Part shown: positions 6,330 through 12,402 of the stretch, piece by piece | Layout: each line of letters begins with the position of its first letter | Position numbering within the stretch: the stretch's first letter is position 1 | DNA from: Dethiosulfovibrio sp. | Lineage (GTDB): Bacteria; Synergistota; Synergistia; Synergistales; Dethiosulfovibrionaceae | Direction of reading: 5' to 3' | Length of the DNA: 12,402 bases | Assembly (NCBI GenBank): GCA_028709985.1 | Contig: JAQUTB010000021.1 | Coordinates: 1-12,402 of the forward strand | The notes under the pieces: model-generated | Told to the model about the DNA's origin: nothing | The model's input: the letters and a program-made list of their open reading frames with translations, nothing else | Databases searched by the model: none | Translations under genes and position numbers: made by a program

Positions 6330-7952
6330 TTAGACCTCTTTTTTATGGAGTCTCTTCATGTCCTTTACTATTAAAGCAAGGTTGTGGGCATGGTCTCCGA
6401 TTCTCTCGAAGTTGCTGAGTATGTCGATAAAGACCACCCCTGCTGAGGGGGTACAGGTCCCCTCGTTGAGCCTCTGGATGTGGTTTTTCCTCAGACTTTG
6501 CTCCATATCGTCCACCTGCTCCTCAAGGACATCGATCACCTCGTGGGCCTTGGTAAGGTCCTCCTCCTCCACCGCCTCCAAGCTTAGCGTCAGTGAACGA
6601 TGGACTAAGTCGTACATCTCCACGAACTCGGTCATGCCGATCTCGGAGAAGGACAGCTTATGCTCAAGCTTGAACTCGTACATCTCTATCAGGTTTTGGG
6701 CGTGATCCCCTATCCGCTCGATGTCGCCTAAGCCGTTGACGTAGGAGGACAGAACCTGGGAGAGATCGCTTGATATATGGCGTTCCCATAGCTCCGAGGC
6801 GTAGGCAGCTATACGGTGGGTCATCTCGTTTACGATTTTCTCCGTCTGGTTTACCTGCTGGACCATCTTAGGATCGTTATCGACAAATCCCTTATGAACA
6901 TCCTCCAACATCGTGAGGGTTATGTGTCCCAGCCGCAGGACCTCCTTACGCACCGCGTCCGCCGCCGCCGCCGGTGACGCGGAAAGAAGCTTCGGATCGA
7001 GGTATTGAGGGCCAGTGAGCTGCTCCCCAACGTCCGAGGGGATAATCCTCTTTATCAAAGACACGAAAGCAGTGGTAAAGGGCAGGAATATTAGCGTATT
7101 GGTCACGTTGAAGATGGTGTGGGCGTTTGCTATCTGTCTGGCTATGTCCCCAGATGAGGCGATCACCACGTGCTTATAAAGAGGCATGGCGATAAGGAAA
7201 ATACAGACCCCTATTAGGTTGAAAAGTACGTGGGCCGCCGCCGCCTGCTTGGCCGATCTGCTGGCCCCTAAAGAGGCCAGAACCGCGGTAACGGTCGTAC
7301 CCAGGTTATCCCCCATCAGTATCGGAATAGCCGATTCCAGAGGAAGCAGTCCCTGGACCGCCATGGCTATTGTGAGACCAACTGTAGCGGAGCTGGACTG
7401 AACCAACATTGTCAAACCGGTTCCTGCAAGCACGCCTAGGAAAGGGTTATGACCAAAGGCCAGGAAGATATCCTTTCTTCCCCTTAGGAAAGTCATGGAC
7501 TGCTCCATGTTGGTCATCCCAAGGAAGAGAAGTCCAAAACCCACCATGCCGTTGCCAAGGTATTTTTGCCTTTTGGTCCTGCCAAAAACCGCCAGGATCA
7601 TGCCTATACCGACGATCGGCAGGGCGTAGTCCTTGATCTTGAAGGCTATAAGCTGGGCCGTGACGGTCGTTCCGACGTTGGCCCCCATTATGACCCCGAC
7701 CGCCTGTTTCAGGGTCATGAGACCGGCCTGAACGAAGCTCACGGCCATGACCGTGGTTCCGCTGCTGCTTTGGATGAGAATTGTGACTAAAGTTCCGACC
7801 AAAACGCCTTTCACAGGGGTGCTGGTCAGGGATGAAATCAACTGTCTGAGCCTATCCCCAGCCAGGTCCTGAAGGGAATCGCTCATGAGCTTTATTCCGT
7901 ATATGAAGAGCCCCAGCCCCCCTAGAACCTGAAAAAAATTCGCCATACTCAC
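6330..7952 (-). CDS. Na+/phosphate symporter with C-terminal PhoU domain
   Basis: Sodium-coupled phosphate transporter of the inner membrane (NptA/YjbB-like, Na_Pi_cotrans family), about 540 residues. The two inverted repeats are clear: QSSSGTT (61-67) with GANVGTTVTA (90-99), and QSSSAT (185-190) with GDNLGTTVTA (214-223). After the last helix (about 285-300), residues 330-540 form a helical PhoU-like domain with the paired metal-binding motifs GDIERIGDHAQN (409-420) and NFERIGDHAHN (514-524). Start choice: GTG at 7952 has GGAGG ten nt upstream; the ATG two codons later (7946) is the alternative. A longer frame running to 8387 lies antisense to the malY-like gene and is rejected. It heads the operon with aroD and aroE. 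Confidence 0.93.
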   Translation of the reverse strand: MSMANFFQVLGGLGLFIYGIKLMSDSLQDLAGDRLRQLISSLTSTPVKGVLVGTLVTILIQSSSGTTVMAVSFVQAGLMTLKQAVGVIMGANVGTTVTAQLIAFKIKDYALPIVGIGMILAVFGRTKRQKYLGNGMVGFGLLFLGMTNMEQSMTFLRGRKDIFLAFGHNPFLGVLAGTGLTMLVQSSSATVGLTIAMAVQGLLPLESAIPILMGDNLGTTVTAVLASLGASRSAKQAAAAHVLFNLIGVCIFLIAMPLYKHVVIASSGDIARQIANAHTIFNVTNTLIFLPFTTAFVSLIKRIIPSDVGEQLTGPQYLDPKLLSASPAAAADAVRKEVLRLGHITLTMLEDVHKGFVDNDPKMVQQVNQTEKIVNEMTHRIAAYASELWERHISSDLSQVLSSYVNGLGDIERIGDHAQNLIEMYEFKLEHKLSFSEIGMTEFVEMYDLVHRSLTLSLEAVEEEDLTKAHEVIDVLEEQVDDMEQSLRKNHIQRLNEGTCTPSAGVVFIDILSNFERIGDHAHNLALIVKDMKRLHKKEV

Positions 7953-8003
7953 CTGTACCAAACCTCCGAATGGAAATGATGTCGACGCAAATAACCCCAA
8001 CCT

Positions 8004-8032
8004 ATTGTAAGGGGAAAAAAGCTTTTTGTGGA
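8004..8032 (-). promoter_or_regulatory. Promoter for phosphate symporter-aroD-aroE operon
   Basis: On the minus strand TCCACA (8032-8027, 4 of 6 to consensus) is followed after exactly 17 nt by TACAAT (8009-8004, 5 of 6). Transcription would begin near 7997, about 45 nt before the symporter start. It sits back to back with the putative promoter of the malY-like gene. Confidence 0.6.
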
Positions 8033-8062
8033 GAAAATCCATCGTCCCCTCTATTTTCGAGA

Positions 8063-8068
8063 TATAAT
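8063..8068 (+). promoter_or_regulatory. Putative -10 box for malY-like gene
   Basis: A perfect TATAAT, 40 nt before the chosen TTG start. No good -35 box lies 16-18 nt upstream, so it would need an activator or is weak. If used, transcription starts near 8075. That excludes the in-frame ATG at 8067 and GTG at 8028 as translation starts. Confidence 0.45.
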
Positions 8069-8108
8069 GCCCTCGATAAGAAAACGCCTCAAAGGAGCTG
8101 ATTTTAAA

Positions 8109-9284
8109 TTGAAAAGGTATAATTTTGACGAGATAATAGAGAGACGCGGAACAAGCTGCGAGAAATGGGACGGTCTTGAGGAGACCTTCGGCAAGCCGGA
8201 CCTCACCGCCCTTTGGGTCGCGGACATGGATTTCAGGGCTCCCCAGGAGGTCATAGACATCCTTAAGGAGAGGGTAGAACACGGCATATTCGGCTACACC
8301 AGATATCCAGAGGGATGGTACGACGCCTTTATCGAGTGGACCGACCGTCGCCACAGATGGCAGGTTAAAAGAGAATGGATAACACACTCTCCCGGCCTAG
8401 TCACTGCCATGGGCATAGCCATAAGGGCCTTCAGCGACCCAGGCGACAAGCTGGTCATCCAGCCTCCAGTCTACCATCATTTCGCCGAGGAAATCAGGCT
8501 GAACGGCAGAATTCCCGCTCTTAATCCACTGAAATACGAGGACGGCAAGTTCACAATGGACCTGGAAGACCTGGACGAAAAGCTCCAGGGAGCCAAAATG
8601 ATGTTTTTATGCAGCCCTCACAACCCTGCCGGCAGGGTCTGGACCGAGGAAGAGCTCCGGTCCGTTGCGGACCTGTGCGTAAAGCATAAAGTTATACTCA
8701 TAAGCGACGAGATTCACTGCGACGTGGTGTACAAAGGGCACGTCCATAGGCCGATAGCCTCCATCTCCCCGGAGATAGAGCAACTCTGCGCCGTATTCAT
8801 GGCCCCGAGCAAGACCTTCAATATAGCCGGATTCAAGGCCTCCGCCGTGGTGATACCGAACAAAGACCTCAGGGAGAGGTTCAATTCCGCACTGTCAACC
8901 CTCCACCTCGAGGGCGGCACGTGCATGTCCATAGTGGCGTTCGAGGCCGCTTACAGGCACGGCGAGCCCTGGCTCGAGGAGCTTTTGGCCTACATGGAGG
9001 GAACCATCGACATGGTGGAGGAGTTCCTTGCCAAGGAGATGCCGTCCATATCTCTGGTGAGACCGGAGGGAACCTACGTCCCGCTGGTCGACTTCCGCTC
9101 CCTTGGGATGGACCCGGATCAACTCCACGCCTTCCTGATAAAGGCCGGCGTCGCGATGAACAGGGGGGCAAACTTCGGCCAGGGCGGAGAGGGCTTCGCC
9201 AGGCTCAATATAGCGACTCCCAGGTCCAACGTGTTGGAGGGACTAAAGAAAATTGCCTCAGCCGTCAAAGAGCTTTCCAGGTAG
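8109..9284 (+). CDS. MalY/PatB-type C-S lyase (aminotransferase fold)
   Basis: PLP enzyme of fold type I, 391 residues, the normal size for MalY/PatB cystathionine beta-lyases. These cleave C-S bonds of cystathionine or cysteine conjugates to pyruvate, ammonia and a thiol. Seen: the family start YNFDEIIERRGT (4-15) with K-W-D, VADMDF (38-42), NPAGRVW (172-178), SDEIHCD (199-205) with cofactor Asp200, and SKTFNIAGFK (234-243) with Schiff-base Lys235; Arg365 in GFARLN should bind the substrate carboxylate. The start is taken as TTG at 8109: the conserved family N-terminus begins there, AAAGGAG lies 11 nt before it, and earlier in-frame starts fall in or before the -10 box. Cytoplasmic. The next gene starts 56 nt downstream with no clear terminator between, so co-transcription is possible. 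Preference for cystathionine over cysteine cannot be told from sequence. Confidence 0.9.
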   Translation: MKRYNFDEIIERRGTSCEKWDGLEETFGKPDLTALWVADMDFRAPQEVIDILKERVEHGIFGYTRYPEGWYDAFIEWTDRRHRWQVKREWITHSPGLVTAMGIAIRAFSDPGDKLVIQPPVYHHFAEEIRLNGRIPALNPLKYEDGKFTMDLEDLDEKLQGAKMMFLCSPHNPAGRVWTEEELRSVADLCVKHKVILISDEIHCDVVYKGHVHRPIASISPEIEQLCAVFMAPSKTFNIAGFKASAVVIPNKDLRERFNSALSTLHLEGGTCMSIVAFEAAYRHGEPWLEELLAYMEGTIDMVEEFLAKEMPSISLVRPEGTYVPLVDFRSLGMDPDQLHAFLIKAGVAMNRGANFGQGGEGFARLNIATPRSNVLEGLKKIASAVKELSR

Positions 9285-9340
9285 GGGCGAGGCATTGAAA
9301 AACGTCCCCAAGGTACGTTTAAAGACTAGGAGGTCGGAAA

Positions 9341-12313
9341 ATGAGACATTTTAAGGGCATTTATTGGCTGCTTCTTCTCTCTGTTCCCCTGTTCACCCTG
9401 GGGGGATGCGGCAACAGCTCTCCCGTCAAAAACGCCACCGACGCTGTATCGGACGCCTATATATTCAGCTTCCCTCTGGTAACCATGTCGGTCACGATGC
9501 AAAACGCGACCAACACCGTCGAGGGAACCTCAAAAAAGGCGCCTATAAACCAGCTTCATCACGCGGCAGCCCTGGCAAGCGCCGGATTCCGTGAGGTTGT
9601 CACGCCAAACGTGGACACACTCTACTCTCAGGCCTTCATAGACCTTAAAGACGGGCCCCTCGTGTTCGTCAAACCGGCGTCGGACCGTTACTGTTCTGCC
9701 CAGTTTTTGGACTCCTGGACCAACTCGGTGGGCATAGCAGGATCCGGTGGGACAGGAGACGGCTACGCCGAGCAGGTCTGGATCCTCCTGAGACAGGATG
9801 ACAGCGACACGGTTGTCCCAACCGGGATGAGAGAGGCCCGTTTTTCGGGCAATCTGGGCTGGATCATATGCCGGACCCTCTGCATGGGCGAGGATGACCT
9901 CACAAACGTAAGAGCGATACAGGAGCGCATGAGGCTGCTGCCTCTGACTGCTTACCTCGCCGGAGGGACCTACGTCCCGCCAGCTGGGACCTACGACCCC
10001 CAGTACGACTACGTCCCTGTGGAGCGAGTGGTGGGGATGTCACCGGAGGAGTTCTTCAAAGAAGCCAACAGGTTGATGGTCGACAACCCACCAGTCTCGG
10101 ACGATAAAACCATGGTTGAGACGATCGGCTCGGTAGGAGTTGGACCGGGGCTTTCGTTCGACGTATCCATACTCGGAAGCGACGAGAGTTCAGTTGCGGC
10201 TGCCTGGAAGGATCTCATGTCCAAGGTCAATAAAAGGGTCGCAGAGTCCAGCCAAAAGTTTTTCGTCCACTGGGGCCCCTGGCAGTATCTCGGGGAGCCC
10301 ATAGCCGAGTTTGGCACGGAGTACGACTATCGCGCCATGGTCGCTTTGAAGGGACTGGGAGCCAACCCAGTGTCGGCGGCCATCTACGCCAGCGCCAACA
10401 AAGACTCGGACGGAGTTCCCCTGAAGGCTGGATCCCACTACAGGGTCCATTTCGAAAAGGGAGCCCTGCCTCCGGTCCTTGAGGACGGTTTTTGGTCAAT
10501 AACCGCTTATGGCGACGACAATTTTCTGATCCCTAACAGCTTGAACCGATACTCCATAAGCGACAGGACGCCACTGGTCTTCAACGCCGACGGCTCGCTG
10601 GACCTGCTATTACAGCCCGAAGCCCCACAGGACGACGATCCACTGAGGGCCAACTGGTTGCCAACAGGGAGTGGAGGCTTTCACCTGTTTTTAAGACTTT
10701 ACTGCCCTGACAGAAACAGGGTAGGGGTGGACTGGGAGGCTCCCAGCATAGTGGAGAACGGGACGAACGTCCCGACCGCCAACCCCTACCTGTCGTCCGC
10801 CCTTTACGGGATAACCCATTTTGACCCGTCTCAGAGCGACTCGACACCCTATGGGCCTCCCAAGGGGACCTTCAGCGTCGACCCGACGGGAAAGCCCATC
10901 TCAAGGGGCGGGCCGATAAACATCATCACCCTGGCGACGACCTCCCTCTCCCATATGTGGGGAATAGGCAGCGATAGAGTATCCTATATCGAGGTAACAG
11001 GGGACGATTGGACCGAGGTGACCCGGATAGACGCCCCTGCTTACCTGGTCGACGACCTAGGACCTATCGATCCATCCGTCCATAAAAGTGTGGGAGAGAT
11101 GGTATTCGAGGGCAAGACCAGCTCGGACGTGGATCGGATCCTGGCGGAGAACTACGGCGAAAAATACCCTCATAGGCTGGCTAACGGCGTCTACTCGGCG
11201 GTTGACAGAGACAACGTCCTCTACGCAACCTTCGGCTACGGCGTCTACGCCTTCGCGCTCAAGGACAAAAACGATCCGTCCGCCGGGATAGAGATAATAC
11301 ACAGGATAGACAACGCCGCCAAGGAGATACAGGGGCCGACATCGAACGCGATCCTTTACGGTCTGACCATGACCTACGACGGCTTCTTGGTCATAAACTT
11401 CTCCAACGGGGTAGCGGTCCTCGACCGATCTCTGAACACGGCCACAGCTCAGAAGGTCCTCTTCGACAAGGAGAACACCGGAAACTCCATCGCCATAGAC
11501 GAGAATAACGGCATCTACGTGGTGACGGACAAAAAGATGCACAAGCTGGTATGGACCGGGACCAAACTCTCTCAGGAGGAGACGGACGGAGCCTGGACAT
11601 CCCCCTACGACGCGCCGGAGGACGCAGTACCGCCCATCGTCAAATTCGACGCCGGCTCGGGATCCACTCCCACCCTCATGGGATTCGGCGAAGGGGAGGA
11701 CAGGCTGGTCGTCATAACCGACGGTTGCAAGAGGATGAACCTGGTGGCCTTCTGGCGAGACAAAATCCCCAGCGACGCGTCTCAACAGCCTGGGACCGCA
11801 TCCAACAGGATAGCGGGACAAATTCCGGTCACATGTGGGCTGGATCCCCTTCCAAACTGGATTCAATCCGAACAGTCGGTGGTCGTCAACGGTTATGGGG
11901 CATTCGTGGTCAACAACATGCCCATCGACTCCGACAACATGGCCAGGTTATCCAAGATACTGGGAGCTGCCACATTAGGCCCTGTCTACCCTCCGTCAAA
12001 GGGAGTGGAGCGATTCAGGTGGGACACCGAGAGCAACCGGTGGGAGTCGGTTTGGAGTCGTGGCGACGTCTCCTCCACCAGCATGATCCCGGTTCACTGT
12101 CGCACAGGGAATATGGCGGTGGTGAGTGGGTACGGGGAGAATGGTTGGGAGATAACCGGCATGGATTGGTATACCGGCAAGACGGTCCACAGGACCATGC
12201 TCGGCAAGACCAACTACGGCAACGGATCCTACGCGATAATCCAGTATATGCCTGATGGGGATCTGCTCTTCAACAGCCTCGTCGGTCCCTACCGGGTATC
12301 CTACACGAACTGA
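9341..12313 (+). CDS. Lipoprotein: DUF1254-DUF1214 fused to beta-propeller-like domain
   Basis: A 990-residue exported lipoprotein. Residues 1-22 are a signal peptide ending in the lipobox L-G-G-C with Cys23. A DUF1254 domain follows (about 35-180): DAYIFSFPLV (38-47), VVTPNVDTLYSQAFIDL (86-102) and RYCSAQFLDSWTN (116-128). A DUF1214 domain occupies about 345-465: FWSITAYGDDNFLIPN (384-399), NRYSISDRT (402-410), DGSLDLLLQP (417-426), NWLP (438-441) and RLYCP (452-456). Residues 470-990 lack these families and contain repeated beta-rich units of propeller style, for example near 615-640, 672-698, 714-740, 774-806 and 962-988, with patterns such as 'D-x-x-N/G-x-L-Y/V-x-x-x-x-G-V'. The start has AGGAGGT seven nt before the ATG. 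The function of DUF1254/1214 proteins is not established; I can only say this one sits outside the inner membrane. It shares a likely transcript with the malY-like gene and ends at a strong hairpin. Confidence 0.85.
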   Translation: MRHFKGIYWLLLLSVPLFTLGGCGNSSPVKNATDAVSDAYIFSFPLVTMSVTMQNATNTVEGTSKKAPINQLHHAAALASAGFREVVTPNVDTLYSQAFIDLKDGPLVFVKPASDRYCSAQFLDSWTNSVGIAGSGGTGDGYAEQVWILLRQDDSDTVVPTGMREARFSGNLGWIICRTLCMGEDDLTNVRAIQERMRLLPLTAYLAGGTYVPPAGTYDPQYDYVPVERVVGMSPEEFFKEANRLMVDNPPVSDDKTMVETIGSVGVGPGLSFDVSILGSDESSVAAAWKDLMSKVNKRVAESSQKFFVHWGPWQYLGEPIAEFGTEYDYRAMVALKGLGANPVSAAIYASANKDSDGVPLKAGSHYRVHFEKGALPPVLEDGFWSITAYGDDNFLIPNSLNRYSISDRTPLVFNADGSLDLLLQPEAPQDDDPLRANWLPTGSGGFHLFLRLYCPDRNRVGVDWEAPSIVENGTNVPTANPYLSSALYGITHFDPSQSDSTPYGPPKGTFSVDPTGKPISRGGPINIITLATTSLSHMWGIGSDRVSYIEVTGDDWTEVTRIDAPAYLVDDLGPIDPSVHKSVGEMVFEGKTSSDVDRILAENYGEKYPHRLANGVYSAVDRDNVLYATFGYGVYAFALKDKNDPSAGIEIIHRIDNAAKEIQGPTSNAILYGLTMTYDGFLVINFSNGVAVLDRSLNTATAQKVLFDKENTGNSIAIDENNGIYVVTDKKMHKLVWTGTKLSQEETDGAWTSPYDAPEDAVPPIVKFDAGSGSTPTLMGFGEGEDRLVVITDGCKRMNLVAFWRDKIPSDASQQPGTASNRIAGQIPVTCGLDPLPNWIQSEQSVVVNGYGAFVVNNMPIDSDNMARLSKILGAATLGPVYPPSKGVERFRWDTESNRWESVWSRGDVSSTSMIPVHCRTGNMAVVSGYGENGWEITGMDWYTGKTVHRTMLGKTNYGNGSYAIIQYMPDGDLLFNSLVGPYRVSYTN

Positions 12314-12324
12314 CCTAAGACAGT

Positions 12325-12365
12325 TAAAGAGGCGTCGGAGTCCAGAGGGCTCCGACGCCTCTTTA
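12325..12365 (+). terminator. Strong hairpin terminator after the lipoprotein gene
   Basis: AAAGAGGCGTCGGAG (12326-12340) pairs perfectly with its complement at 12350-12364 around a nine-nt loop. One more T-A pair closes the base (12325/12365), giving 16 bp. It lies 11 nt after the stop codon. The U-tract is short and partly inside the stem (CTCTTTAG), and its A-tract mirror means it may act in both directions. The remaining 12366-12402 holds nothing I can identify. Confidence 0.8.
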
Positions 12366-12402
12366 GTAAGCGATACAGACAAGGCCATATTAGGGTCTTT
12401 TC

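Noticed and set aside
7953..8387. N-terminal extension of the phosphate symporter to 8387
   Set aside because: It would run antisense through the start of the malY-like gene and both promoters; the family's N-terminus and a good ribosome site are at 7946-7967.
9296..9325. AAACGT...ACGTTT hairpin between the malY-like and lipoprotein genes as a terminator
   Set aside because: The stem is only six weak pairs and is followed by TAAAG, not a T-tract.
11057..11866. Minus-strand open frame of 269 codons inside the lipoprotein gene
   Set aside because: Shadow of the plus-strand gene; low-complexity Val/Gly/Arg composition, no domain and no ribosome site.

Overview
The window looks like chromosomal DNA from an anaerobic bacterium, most likely a Synergistota member of the Dethiosulfovibrio/Aminomonas kind. 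That placement is an impression from fairly high GC, heavy use of ATA (Ile) and AGG/AGA (Arg) codons, strong Shine-Dalgarno sites, and a gene set suited to an amino-acid-fermenting, sodium-using organism. No rRNA, tRNA, phage gene, insertion sequence or CRISPR array was seen.

Layout. (1) 1-1680, minus strand: the 5' 455 codons of a sodium:solute symporter (SSS family) that runs off the left edge. It is preceded by a full attenuation-type leader: promoter, a 28-codon leader peptide with the run F-W-Y-G-Y-Y-F, and an intrinsic terminator (12-position stem, eight U) lying before the symporter gene. (2) 1680-1834: a divergent intergenic stretch with a near-perfect 14-bp inverted repeat. (3) 1835-4675, plus strand: a tightly packed three-gene operon of an ABC ATPase with unusual catalytic motifs, a six-helix permease, and a membrane-anchored DUF4857-type protein. 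(4) 4653-7952, minus strand: a three-gene operon of Na+/phosphate symporter with PhoU domain, aroD (type I dehydroquinase) and aroE (shikimate dehydrogenase). Each downstream ribosome site lies in the last codons of the gene before it. The 3' end of aroE overlaps the 3' end of the DUF4857 gene by 23 bp. (5) 8063-12365, plus strand: a MalY/PatB-type C-S lyase with a TTG start, then a 990-residue lipoprotein joining DUF1254/DUF1214 domains to a beta-propeller-like C-terminal half, closed by a strong hairpin.

The most interesting item is the leader upstream of the symporter. Its peptide, ribosome site, alternative pairings and terminator fit classic ribosome-mediated attenuation responding to aromatic amino acids, here placed on a transporter of the SSS family. 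This suggests, without proving, that the symporter imports an aromatic amino acid or related compound. The aroD-aroE pair about 3.3 kb away is a second aromatic-pathway element, but it is in a different operon with no visible shared control.
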